The notes under the pieces: model-generated
What the model saw: only the letters and a program-made list of their open reading frames with translations
Told to the model about the DNA's origin: nothing
The model's database searches: none
Source of the DNA: Lactobacillus sp. S2-2
Lineage (GTDB): Bacteria > Bacillota > Bacilli > Lactobacillales > Lactobacillaceae
Reading direction: 5' to 3'
Assembly: GCF_021698855.1 (NCBI RefSeq)
Contig: NZ_WWFA01000002.1
Location: forward strand, 244,801 to 308,800
Length of the DNA stretch: 64,000 nt
Position numbers and translations under genes: made by a program
In this document: one piece after another, positions 56,597 through 64,000 of the stretch
Layout: each line of letters begins with the position of its first letter
Numbering within the stretch: position 1 is the first letter of the stretch

Positions 56597-57721
56597 CTAG
56601 TTTTTAATGATAATTGGATATTTAAATAAATCCTGTGTTTGACCATTTATCATCTCAACAATTTGACCAGATTTAAATTCAATTGGTATATTTTCTTCAA
56701 TCATTTTTTTTGTAGTTTTAGTAAAAATAGGTAACTCAATTTTCTTTTTGTTTTCATTTAAAAAACATTTTCCTGAATTATTAAATCCTAAAATTCTAAT
56801 TGATGAATTTACAGAATTAATTTCATCCTCAGTAATTGAAAATAAAACATAAACTAATAACCTTTGTAATCTTGTATAAGTATAACGTTTACTTTTAATC
56901 TTGTTCATAAATTCAACAAAAGTATTTGCATTAACAATTTCTTTTTTCAGTTTATATTCTAACCCTTCTGTCATTTGATATATTTTTTGTAAATCAAATA
57001 TACTAGCTGTTAAAATTTTAAACTTCAAAAAAGGAAAATAATCATTCCAATAAATAGGTTTTAACTTTTTTAAATTAATTGATGTTTTAGGAACCATATG
57101 ATTTATTATTTGATGATTCATTAAAGCGAGTCTTATTGATTTACCACTAGATATATTTTTACCTAATACTAAATCTCCATGATTACTTTCAATTCTTTGA
57201 ATAGGAACCATTTTTAATTTCGAACTAATTTTTCTAATAGCAACCGCATACCAATAAGCAAGATTATCATTTGGATAAGATAAATCAACTCCAAATTTTT
57301 TGAAAAAAAGTTTTTGATAATTAGATGCAAAGTTATTATTATCTTCCATTAAGTCTTCATCATTTAATGAAAGTTCTTTTTTACTTAATTCAAAAAAATC
57401 AGTTTCAGAATGCTCTGCACCAAAAGCAATAAAATCGCAGTTTAAACTCTCAATTAATTCAACAGCTTTTTTAGCAAAAATATTTGCAGGTTGAACTGCA
57501 GACTGAATTGGTAATTCAATAACCATATCAACACCATTTTCAAGAGCCATTCTTGTCCTTGTCCATTTGTCAAAAATGGCTGGTTCTCCTCTTTGTGTAA
57601 AATTCGAACTCATAACAACAATTACAACATCAGCTTTTGTTTCTTCTCTTGCTTTTTTAATCTGATACTTATGACCATTATGAAATGGATCATATTCTGC
57701 AATAATACCAACAGATTTCAC
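56597..57721 (-). CDS. tmcAL: tRNA(Met) cytidine acetate ligase TmcAL
   Basis: Makes N4-acetylcytidine at C34 of elongator tRNA-Met using acetate and ATP. It starts at the GTG at 57721 (VKSVGIIAEYDPFHNGHKYQ), which lies just after the methyltransferase stop and gives 374 residues; the longer ORF would overlap that gene by 62 bases. The nucleotidyltransferase motif HNGH and the STQRGEP-like SSNFTQRGEPAIFDKWTRTR are visible. Confidence 0.93.
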   Translation of the reverse strand: MKSVGIIAEYDPFHNGHKYQIKKAREETKADVVIVVMSSNFTQRGEPAIFDKWTRTRMALENGVDMVIELPIQSAVQPANIFAKKAVELIESLNCDFIAFGAEHSETDFFELSKKELSLNDEDLMEDNNNFASNYQKLFFKKFGVDLSYPNDNLAYWYAVAIRKISSKLKMVPIQRIESNHGDLVLGKNISSGKSIRLALMNHQIINHMVPKTSINLKKLKPIYWNDYFPFLKFKILTASIFDLQKIYQMTEGLEYKLKKEIVNANTFVEFMNKIKSKRYTYTRLQRLLVYVLFSITEDEINSVNSSIRILGFNNSGKCFLNENKKKIELPIFTKTTKKMIEENIPIEFKSGQIVEMINGQTQDLFKYPIIIKN

Positions 57722-57734
57722 TTTATCACCACTA

Positions 57735-58469
57735 TTATCCTTTTGAACAAGTAAAAAACCATCTAGTTGAATCATCTTTAATTTTAGCTTCACCAAATTC
57801 TGAAGTAACTTTAATATTATTAAACCCAGCTTGAATTAAAGCATTTTTATAATCATCAATTGTATATGTTTTTTCTACATGCAATTCATTATATTCATCA
57901 TATGCTTGATTATTTTTATTGAATAGGAAAAAAGATAAATCATGTTCAATAACGTTTAATTCATCCGTTAAATATGAGGTCCACATAAATGCTCTTGTTT
58001 CGTCTCGATAATTATACATATATCCTGGATAAACTTCATTAACTTGATATGGTGTTATAACATCAAAAGAAAACAAAGAACTATTATTTAAATGTTGATA
58101 TATTTGTTTAAAAGCTAACTTTAAATCATCATAATTACTTAAATAACATAATGAATCATCAAAACAAGTAATTCCATCATAAATGTCTAAATCGCTCATA
58201 TCTAACATATTTGCATTATACAATGGAACGTTAAATCCTGCTTCTTTTAAATTAAAATCTGCAATTGCTAACATTTCATCTGATAAATCAGAACCCTCAA
58301 CTCGATATCCTTCTTTTTTCAAGATTGAAATAAGTTTTCCAGTACCACATGCTAAATCAAGAATTTTTTGTCCTTTATTATAATTGTTTTTTACAAAATA
58401 AGCCCATTTTTGATACATTTGTGGATCAAATAATTCATCATAAAATGTTGCAAATTCATTAAAAATCAA
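57735..58469 (-). CDS. Class I SAM-dependent methyltransferase
   Basis: 244 residues with motif I LDLACGTGKLISILKKEGY, motif II GSDLSDEML and ITCFDDSLCYLSNYDDLKLA. The substrate is unknown. It occurs next to tmcAL and rsfS in most lactobacilli (YqeM-like position between rsfS and ylbM), so a role in ribosome or tRNA metabolism is possible. It overlaps rsfS by 4 bases. Confidence 0.9.
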   Translation of the reverse strand: MIFNEFATFYDELFDPQMYQKWAYFVKNNYNKGQKILDLACGTGKLISILKKEGYRVEGSDLSDEMLAIADFNLKEAGFNVPLYNANMLDMSDLDIYDGITCFDDSLCYLSNYDDLKLAFKQIYQHLNNSSLFSFDVITPYQVNEVYPGYMYNYRDETRAFMWTSYLTDELNVIEHDLSFFLFNKNNQAYDEYNELHVEKTYTIDDYKNALIQAGFNNIKVTSEFGEAKIKDDSTRWFFTCSKG

Positions 58470-58822
58470 TCTTCTTCAATCCATTCATTTAAATTAACAA
58501 GTGATGCATTTGACCATAATTTTTCAAGATTATAAAAATCACGTTGTTCTTTTTTAAATACATGAACAATGATATCTCCAGCATCAATTAAAATCCAATT
58601 AGCTTCATTTTTTCCTTCAACTTGATTAATTTCAACTTTATTTTCATTTAATTTTTCAACAATATTATCAGCGATTGCTTTTACTTGTCTTTCACTAGAA
58701 GCATCCATAATTACAAAATAATCAGCCATCACACTAATATTTTCTGTATCTAAAGCTATAATATCATTTGCTCTTTTATTATCGGCTGCTTTAACAATTA
58801 TTTCTAAATTTTTTTTAATCAA
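58466..58822 (-). CDS. rsfS: Ribosomal silencing factor RsfS
   Basis: 118-residue factor that binds L14 and blocks 30S-50S joining in starvation. The core DTENISVMADYFVIMDASSE and the C-terminal DIIVHVFKKEQRDFYNLEKL are characteristic. Part of the yqeG-yqeH-yhbY-nadD-yqeK-rsfS operon. Confidence 0.96.
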   Translation of the reverse strand: MIKKNLEIIVKAADNKRANDIIALDTENISVMADYFVIMDASSERQVKAIADNIVEKLNENKVEINQVEGKNEANWILIDAGDIIVHVFKKEQRDFYNLEKLWSNASLVNLNEWIEED

Positions 58823-58834
58823 TAAATTATCTCC

Positions 58835-59434
58835 TTAATTATTTAAATCAACAATCCTATTATAGGCATCTAAAGCTCTAGGATAGATTTTATTTCCATT
58901 TTCTACTAAATATATCATTGTATTTTTTATTTGAAAAATTACACCTTCATCTAAACTAGAATTAGTAATTTTTCTAGCATTTTCTACACCTGGAAAGTTC
59001 CTATTTGGTTCAATATAATCAGCCATAAAAATTATTTTTGATAGTTTTTCCATATGTGAAGAACCAATTGTATGATATCTTACAGCATTTAAAATCCTTG
59101 AATCATTAATTCCAAGTTCTTGTTGAATAATTAGATATCCTACATATCCATGCCAAATTTCGTTACCATAATTTAAAAGATTTTCATCTAACCTATATTC
59201 TCGAATATACTGTTTAAATTTATCATCTGACATTTGTTTTGCATAATCATGAACTAAACCTGCTAAACCTGCTAATTCAGAATCATAATTATTATTAATT
59301 GCTATTCTAATTGCTTCACTTTCAACTCTTAAACAGTGTTCAAATCTTGAATCTGTTAAGTTATTTTTTAATTTATTAATTATTTGATTACGATCAAAAT
59401 CACTATATTTTTTATAATCATATCTTTCATTCAT
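58835..59434 (-). CDS. yqeK: YqeK family HD hydrolase
   Basis: 199-residue HD-domain enzyme; family members split diadenosine tetraphosphate into two ADP. The HD core is seen in RFEHCLRVESEAIRIA and GLVHDYAKQMSDD, and further His and Asp in EIWHGYVGY, VRYHTIGSSHM and ADYIEPNRNFPG. It overlaps nadD by 8 bases, the usual pair. Confidence 0.94.
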   Translation of the reverse strand: MNERYDYKKYSDFDRNQIINKLKNNLTDSRFEHCLRVESEAIRIAINNNYDSELAGLAGLVHDYAKQMSDDKFKQYIREYRLDENLLNYGNEIWHGYVGYLIIQQELGINDSRILNAVRYHTIGSSHMEKLSKIIFMADYIEPNRNFPGVENARKITNSSLDEGVIFQIKNTMIYLVENGNKIYPRALDAYNRIVDLNN

Positions 59435-60005
59435 ATAAATGATGCTCCTTAATAAATTTATTAACTTTTTCTGGTACTAAAAATTCAATCGATTTATTTT
59501 TTTGTATATAATCTCTAATTAAAGAAGATGATATTTGAATCAAAGGACAATCAATCCACAAAATATTTTCATTAGATTTACCCGAAGATCCCAATCTTTT
59601 AACACCAACAAAATTTATCATATCAAATAAATCCTTAATTCGGTACCATTTTGGTAAATAGTCAACCATATCGCCACCAATTATAAAATAATATTCAACG
59701 TTAGGATTAATTTCAATTAATTTTTTAATCGTATCATACGTATAGCTCTTACCTTTACGTTCAATTTCCAATAATTCAATATCAAATTGTTTATAATTTT
59801 CGATCGATTTCTCAATCATTTCAACTCTTTTATTAGCTGAAATTGCTTCTTTTTTATCAACATGTGGCGGAATGTAATCAGGTAAAAAAAGAACTTTGTC
59901 CAATTCTAATTGGTCATAAGCTTGATTAGCAATAATTAAATGTCCATTATGAATTGGATTAAAAGTTCCACCTAAAATACCAATTCTTTGTTTCTTTTTA
60001 TTCAT
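59427..60005 (-). CDS. nadD: Nicotinate-nucleotide adenylyltransferase
   Basis: Makes deamido-NAD from nicotinate mononucleotide and ATP. The 192 residues have GILGGTFNPIHNGHLIIANQ with the HxGH motif and the C-terminal ISSSLIRDYIQ motif. It follows yhbY by 12 bases. Confidence 0.97.
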   Translation of the reverse strand: MNKKKQRIGILGGTFNPIHNGHLIIANQAYDQLELDKVLFLPDYIPPHVDKKEAISANKRVEMIEKSIENYKQFDIELLEIERKGKSYTYDTIKKLIEINPNVEYYFIIGGDMVDYLPKWYRIKDLFDMINFVGVKRLGSSGKSNENILWIDCPLIQISSSLIRDYIQKNKSIEFLVPEKVNKFIKEHHLYE

Positions 60006-60017
60006 ATAATTAAACCT

Positions 60018-60329
60018 TTATATTTCTGCTACATCAATTGAAATCTTTCTTTTATTCTCTTTTTTGGAAACTACAAATAATAATAATGTTCTTCCGATTG
60101 TTTGAACAACTTGAATATTACTATTTTCTTCAATAAAACTTTTTGCTTCTTCTACCGTTATATCTGATGCTTGTTGAATATTAACTTTAATTAATTCACG
60201 GTTATTTATAACTTCTTGTACTTCATTAAGCCATAAATCACTTAAACCATTCTTTCCAATAGAAAAAACTGGTTTAATCTGATTTGCCTGCGCTCTTAAA
60301 AAACTTTTCTGTTTACCTCTTAATTTCAT
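60018..60329 (-). CDS. yhbY: YhbY/CRM-type RNA-binding protein
   Basis: 103-residue CRM-domain protein that binds pre-50S particles. It starts LRGKQKSFLRAQANQIKPVF and contains SIGKNGLSDLWLNEVQEVI, with GKNG as the GxxG-type loop. It lies between yqeH and nadD in the conserved operon. Confidence 0.95.
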   Translation of the reverse strand: MKLRGKQKSFLRAQANQIKPVFSIGKNGLSDLWLNEVQEVINNRELIKVNIQQASDITVEEAKSFIEENSNIQVVQTIGRTLLLFVVSKKENKRKISIDVAEI

Positions 60330-60349
60330 TTATTTAATTTTTCTCCCTT

Positions 60350-61462
60350 TTAAATCATTGATTTTCTAATTAATATTGAAACATGTTTTGGAGCATATGC
60401 AGCAACAATTGTATCTTTAGGTACTGTTATCCATCCTAACCCTTCAATTACAACATCACTTTTTTCTTCAACTTTAAATTCTTTTCGATATAATTCCAAA
60501 TCTTCACTGTATTCAGAAGGTGGAGTTAATAACCCTCCTAAATGTTTTTCATAAAAGTTATCAGCATTATCAGTTTTAGTTCTATGAACTAATAAATCAT
60601 TTGAAACATAAACAGTAAATCCTTTTTTAGAATCACCTTTTATATAATCAAAACGGCCTAATCCACCGAAAAATAATGTTTGTTCTGGATTTAATTGATA
60701 ACTTTTAGGTTTTATTAATTTACTAGGTGAAACATATTTCAAATCTTTTGGATTCAAATAATGCGCCATTTGTTCACGATGAATAACACCAGGGGTATCA
60801 ATCAATGAATGTCCATCATCTAATGGGATTTCAATTTGATCTAAAGTTGTCCCAGGAAATCTTGATGTAGTAATAACTTGGCTATCACCAGTATTTTGTC
60901 TAATTATTTGATTAATTAATGTAGATTTACCAACATTAGTTACTCCGACAACATATACATCTCGATCTTCTTGATTTTTTTGAATTACATCTAATAAATT
61001 ATCAACGGATTGATTAGTTTTGGCTGATACCATTTCAATTCCAATTGGTTTTATTTGAGCTTTATTAGCTTGTTGTCTAATCCAATCCTTTAATTTCTTT
61101 TTATTAATTGAAGATGGTATTAAATCCATTTTATTTCCAACTAATAAAATAGGATTATTTCCAATAAATCTTTGTAACCCAGGAATTAAACTTCCATTAA
61201 AATCAAAGATATCAATAACATAAACAACTAAAGAATTGGTCTGTCCAATTTTATCTAACAACTTTAAAAAATCATCGTCATCAAAATCAACTGATTGTAT
61301 TTCATTATAATGTCTAAGTTTAAAACATCTTTGACAATATAATTCTCCACTTTCTAATCCTTTTGCTATTGCTGATTCAGGAGTATAACCAATTTCATCT
61401 TGATTTTCACTTTGAATCTTAGCTCCACAACCGATACAGTATAATTCTTCATCTAATACCAT
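60350..61462 (-). CDS. yqeH: Ribosome biogenesis GTPase YqeH
   Basis: Circularly permuted GTPase required for 30S assembly. The 370 residues start with a zinc finger (CIGCGAKIQ...YCQRCFKLRH); G4 LLVGNKMDLIP precedes G1 VVGVTNVGKSTLIN, and G3 is SLIDTPGVIH. The ATG follows the yqeG stop directly, with GGAAGG upstream. Confidence 0.97.
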   Translation of the reverse strand: MVLDEELYCIGCGAKIQSENQDEIGYTPESAIAKGLESGELYCQRCFKLRHYNEIQSVDFDDDDFLKLLDKIGQTNSLVVYVIDIFDFNGSLIPGLQRFIGNNPILLVGNKMDLIPSSINKKKLKDWIRQQANKAQIKPIGIEMVSAKTNQSVDNLLDVIQKNQEDRDVYVVGVTNVGKSTLINQIIRQNTGDSQVITTSRFPGTTLDQIEIPLDDGHSLIDTPGVIHREQMAHYLNPKDLKYVSPSKLIKPKSYQLNPEQTLFFGGLGRFDYIKGDSKKGFTVYVSNDLLVHRTKTDNADNFYEKHLGGLLTPPSEYSEDLELYRKEFKVEEKSDVVIEGLGWITVPKDTIVAAYAPKHVSILIRKSMI

Positions 61463-61987
61463 TTAAATGTCTTCCTTCCAGTAAAAATTTTTATCTTTTT
61501 TTGCTAATTGATTTAATATAAATTTTTCTATTATACGATTACCTTTTGTAACCCATGCATCAGAAGGTACTAATGGTTTAACCAAAATACTTTTAACATG
61601 AGAAATATTTGAACCTAATATGTCTGTTAAGAGTTGATCTCCTATCATTACGGATTCCTTTTTATCAAAAGAAAACTCTTTAATCGCTTTATTAATTCCA
61701 TAAGAAGTTGGTTTCATTGAACGATATATATATGAAACGTCCAATCCTTCCAATGCTTTTTGAACTCTACGTTTCTGATTATTTGAAACAACCACAACAT
61801 TAATTTCATTTTTAGACATATAATCTAGCCATGATTTTAATCGATTAGTACTATTTTTATCGTTCCATGCAATTAATGTATTATCTAAATCAGTTAATAT
61901 ATTTTTAATATTATGCTTTTTTAATTGGCTAGGTGATATATCATAAATTGATTTAACCATCCACGTAGGTTTAAATTTTTTTAGCAT
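61463..61987 (-). CDS. yqeG: YqeG family HAD phosphatase
   Basis: HAD-superfamily protein of 174 residues from the ATG at 61987 (MLKKFKPTWMVKSIYDISPS), which has AAGGAG before it. The ORF extends further upstream but that part crosses the rplT terminator and is not coding. HAD motifs I, II and III are ILTDLDNTLIAW, VVVSNNQKRR and MIGDQLLTDILGSN. It heads the yqeG-to-rsfS operon. Confidence 0.95.
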   Translation of the reverse strand: MLKKFKPTWMVKSIYDISPSQLKKHNIKNILTDLDNTLIAWNDKNSTNRLKSWLDYMSKNEINVVVVSNNQKRRVQKALEGLDVSYIYRSMKPTSYGINKAIKEFSFDKKESVMIGDQLLTDILGSNISHVKSILVKPLVPSDAWVTKGNRIIEKFILNQLAKKDKNFYWKEDI

Positions 61988-62042
61988 TATTATCTCCTTA
62001 TTATTATGTACTAGAAGAAATTTTATTCTTCTAAAATTAGAA

Positions 62043-62082
62043 AAAACTTCCACCTCACACTATACAGAGGTGGAAGTTTCAT
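62043..62082 (-). terminator. Terminator after rplT
   Basis: Stem CTTCCACCTC/GAGGTGGAAG with a 10-base loop and T-run on the minus strand, immediately after the rplT stop. Confidence 0.92.
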
Positions 62083-62083
62083 T

Positions 62084-62437
62084 TTATAAAGCTTTCTTAG
62101 CAGTTTCTGCTAAATCAGCAAAAGCTTTTTCATCATTTACAGCTAAATCAGCAAGCATTTTTCTGTTCATATCAACATTTGCTAATTTTAAACCGTGCAT
62201 AAATTTGCTGTAGCTCATACCGTTCATTCTTGCAGCAGCATTAATTCTTGCAATCCATAATTTTCTAAAGTTACCTTTATTATTACGACGGTCACGGAAA
62301 GCATATTCTTGTGACTTCATTACTTGATCTTTAGCAGTCTTGAATAAGCGACGTTTTCCACCTCTGTATCCTTTAGCTAATTTAAGTACTCGTTTACGAC
62401 GTGCGTGTGTAACTGTTCCGCCTTTTACTCGTGGCAT
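62084..62437 (-). CDS. rplT: 50S ribosomal protein L20
   Basis: 117-residue assembly protein that also represses the infC-rpmI-rplT operon through its leader. It starts [20 protein letters not shown] and contains [25 protein letters not shown] precedes the ATG. Last gene of the operon. Confidence 0.98.
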   Translation of the reverse strand: MPRVKGGTVTHARRKRVLKLAKGYRGGKRRLFKTAKDQVMKSQEYAFRDRRNNKGNFRKLWIARINAAARMNGMSYSKFMHGLKLANVDMNRKMLADLAVNDEKAFADLAETAKKAL

Positions 62438-62463
62438 AGTAAATTCCTCCTCTTAGTTATAAA

Positions 62464-62658
62464 TTATTTTGATAGTAATTTTAAGTAACGTTTAACGTTT
62501 GTTTTGTTCATCATGTGAGTTCCACGTAATTGTCTACGTTGTTTCTTTGTCTTACCGTGGAAACGGTGACTTGTAAATGCATGTGCACTTTTTAAACCGC
62601 CTTTAGCAGTTTTTTTGAAACGCTTTGCAGCAGCTCTATTTGTTTTAATTTTTGGCAT
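62464..62658 (-). CDS. rpmI: 50S ribosomal protein L35
   Basis: 64-residue L35, starting [20 protein letters not shown] and ending [20 protein letters not shown]. It is the middle gene of infC-rpmI-rplT with an AGGAGG site. Confidence 0.98.
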   Translation of the reverse strand: MPKIKTNRAAAKRFKKTAKGGLKSAHAFTSHRFHGKTKKQRRQLRGTHMMNKTNVKRYLKLLSK

Positions 62659-62685
62659 GATTGGTTCCTCCTAGATAATAAAATA

Positions 62686-63204
62686 TTATTTTTTGTCAGT
62701 ATTTGGTGATAGCATTAAGAACATGCTACGACCTTCCATTTTAGCTTTTTGAGTTACAGTTGCAACATCATTTGTAGCCTCAGCCATTTTAGTAAGAACT
62801 TCTCTACCAATTTCTTTATGTGTAATAGCTCTACCCTTAAATCGAATAGAAACTCTTACTTTTTCACCTTTTGATAAGAACTTACGAGTGTTGTTTAATT
62901 TAGTATTAAAATCATTTGTATCAATAGTAGGACTTAAACGAATTTCTTTAACACTAACAACTTTTTGACGTTTACGATTTTCACGTTCTTTCTTTTGTTG
63001 CTCAAAACGATACTTACCGTAATCTAATATTTTTGCAACTGGTGGTTTAGCTTTTGGAGCTACCATTACTAAATCTAAATTTGCTTGATCAGCTATTTCT
63101 AATGCTTCACTTTTACTTTTTAAACCTAATTGGTTTCCTTCAGCATCAATAACCATCATTTCATTGGCAAAAATACCATCATTTACTAATTTATCTTTTG
63201 CTAT
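62686..63204 (-). CDS. infC: Translation initiation factor IF-3, AUA start
   Basis: 172 residues. The open frame continues upstream of the first ATG (63159) through [16 protein letters not shown], which matches the conserved IF-3 N-terminus, back to an ATA codon at 63204 with GGAGG 9 bases before it. No ATG, GTG or TTG is available there. A rare start codon is typical of infC because IF-3 rejects such codons and so controls its own synthesis. The two-domain structure ([25 protein letters not shown]) is complete. Confidence 0.95.
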   Translation of the reverse strand: MAKDKLVNDGIFANEMMVIDAEGNQLGLKSKSEALEIADQANLDLVMVAPKAKPPVAKILDYGKYRFEQQKKERENRKRQKVVSVKEIRLSPTIDTNDFNTKLNNTRKFLSKGEKVRVSIRFKGRAITHKEIGREVLTKMAEATNDVATVTQKAKMEGRSMFLMLSPNTDKK

Positions 63205-63352
63205 TGTATTTCACCTCCATTTAATTAAAAGCAGAAAAATAGCGGATGCCACTAAAGCACCCGCCATGTTCCGTAGAAATGAAACTTTCATTCGACATAT
63301 GCCCAGCAACTTATGTTCCTAAGGCGAGAAGCGGGAAGCTTCTGCTTTTTTC
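63205..63352 (-). promoter_or_regulatory. L20 leader (infC operon attenuator)
   Basis: Structured leader upstream of infC with the segment AGAAGCTTCCCGCTTCTCGC near its 5' end. A terminator-like hairpin GCGGGTGC/GCATCCGC (63241-63265) follows, with a TATTTTT tail. This matches the low-GC Gram-positive L20 leader, in which L20 binding favours the terminator. Confidence 0.82.
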
Positions 63353-63360
63353 TATTAATT

Positions 63361-63389
63361 ATAATATCAATAAAAACCTAATATGTCAA
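63361..63389 (-). promoter_or_regulatory. infC operon promoter
   Basis: TTGACA (63384-63389), 17-bp spacer, TATTAT (63361-63366) on the minus strand. The perfect -35 lies right after the thrS stop region, so infC is transcribed separately from thrS. Confidence 0.8.
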
Positions 63390-63390
63390 A

Positions 63391-64000
63391 TTACTTTTTA
63401 GTATTTCTAGAATACTCAGAAATATCTTCTAAAACACTTTCAATAAATTCTGTAATACCATAAGTTTCACTGTTCTCTTCACCGTATTTTCTCACAGAAA
63501 CTTTTTCATTAGATACTTCATCTTCTCCAACGACAACAGTATATGGAACTTTATGAGTTTGAGCATCTCTTATTAAGTAACCCATTTTTTCAGCACGTTC
63601 ATCAACAGTTGATCTAATTTTCATTGAAGTTAACTTTTCATTGATTTTTCTTGCATAATCTCCATGTTTTTCTTCACTAACTGGAATGATTTTAACTTGT
63701 TGTGGAGCTAACCAAGTTGGGAATGCACCCTTGTACATTTCGATTAAGTAAGCAGTAAATCTTTCCATAGTAGAAACTAATCCTCTATGAATCATAACTG
63801 GACGATGATTTTGACCATCTTCACCTACATAATTCAAATCAAATCTTTCAGGTAACATGAAATCAAATTGAATTGTAGATAAAGTTTCTTCATTACCTAA
63901 GGCAGTTTTAGTTTGAACATCTAATTTTGGACCATAAAATGCTGCTTCACCTTCTTCTTCAACATAATCAAGATTCAATTCATCCATTGCACCTTTTAAC
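63391..64000 (-). CDS. thrS: Threonyl-tRNA synthetase, C-terminal part
   Basis: The frame runs open to the window edge, so the N-terminal editing and TGS domains lie outside. The visible 202 residues hold the end of the catalytic core ([33 protein letters not shown]) and the anticodon-binding domain ([20 protein letters not shown]). It is upstream of the infC operon, the usual arrangement. Confidence 0.97.
   Translation of the reverse strand, partial: LKGAMDELNLDYVEEEGEAAFYGPKLDVQTKTALGNEETLSTIQFDFMLPERFDLNYVGEDGQNHRPVMIHRGLVSTMERFTAYLIEMYKGAFPTWLAPQQVKIIPVSEEKHGDYARKINEKLTSMKIRSTVDERAEKMGYLIRDAQTHKVPYTVVVGEDEVSNEKVSVRKYGEENSETYGITEFIESVLEDISEYSRNTKK

Noticed and set aside
57722-57796. Longer N-terminus of TmcAL
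   Set aside because: It overlaps the methyltransferase gene by 62 bases and does not match the family, which begins just before GIIAEYDPFHNGH.
61988-62053. Longer N-terminus of YqeG
   Set aside because: The extension runs through the rplT terminator, and a well-spaced AAGGAG precedes the later ATG, which matches the family start.
1-64000. Search for prophage, transposase, toxin-antitoxin, restriction or other defence genes
   Set aside because: None of the ORFs shows such motifs, and nearly all genes are recognised core genes in conserved order.

Overview
The window is a gene-dense, strongly AT-rich stretch of chromosome from a low-GC Gram-positive bacterium. Gene order and protein types point to the Lactobacillaceae. 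Examples are the rpsP-khpA-rimM-trmD-rplS block, the yloU-fakA-recG-plsX-acp-rnc-smc-ftsY-ylxM-ffh block, a DUF3042 protein, a C69 dipeptidase and two Asp23/Gls24 proteins. The genus cannot be fixed from the sequence; a reduced-genome, fructophilic or insect-associated lactobacillus would fit. Most genes lie on the minus strand. No prophage, insertion sequence, CRISPR array or recognisable defence system was found. This is mostly core genome, with point-level oddities.

Layout. 1-3080: glycerol kinase and a divergent dipeptidase. 3080-8690: translation and secretion genes (L19, TrmD, RimM, KhpA, S16, Ffh, YlxM, FtsY). 8688-18510: chromosome structure, RNA processing and membrane-lipid genes (SMC, RNase III, ACP-like protein, PlsX, RecG, FakA, YloU). 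18703: divergent L28. 18954-27920: thiamine, ribosome-assembly and priA/coaBC/gmk operon. 28077: a small SOS-type gene on the plus strand. 28386-36800: recN to rplU (tlyA, ispA, exonuclease VII, folD, nusB, yqhY, efp, L27/Prp/L21). 36991: tRNA-Arg(UCU). 37133-44049: miaA, glucokinase, rhomboid, folate cyclo-ligase, L33 and a class B PBP. 44179: large YfhO-type membrane protein. 46783-54439: greA, udk, mltG, pheST with a T-box, a regulator, an HD protein and an RNA methyltransferase. 54612: YidC. 55736-61987: L32, DUF177, TmcAL and the yqeG-yqeH-yhbY-nadD-yqeK-rsfS cluster. 62084-64000: rplT, rpmI, infC and the 3' part of thrS.

How the genes work together. Most encode ribosome synthesis and assembly, tRNA modification, co-translational membrane targeting (Ffh/FtsY/YidC) and recombination or repair. 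A lipid thread links FakA (fatty-acid kinase), PlsX (acyl-phosphate:ACP transfer) and an ACP-like protein. That last protein lacks the serine needed for phosphopantetheine attachment. Ribosomal-protein operons carry recognisable leaders (L19, L20, L21), and pheST carries a T-box.

Most notable observations: (i) the ACP-like protein next to plsX has Phe at the prosthetic-group serine; (ii) glycerol kinase has Thr at the HPr-phosphorylated histidine position (232); (iii) a lone, probably YolD-like gene sits under a textbook LexA-box promoter; (iv) infC starts with AUA; (v) FtsY carries an in-frame 36-residue acidic tandem repeat; (vi) accBC, dxs and argR are missing from the positions they occupy in the Bacillus-type version of this neighbourhood. 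Functions are assigned by family recognition from the translated sequence; no database search was run.
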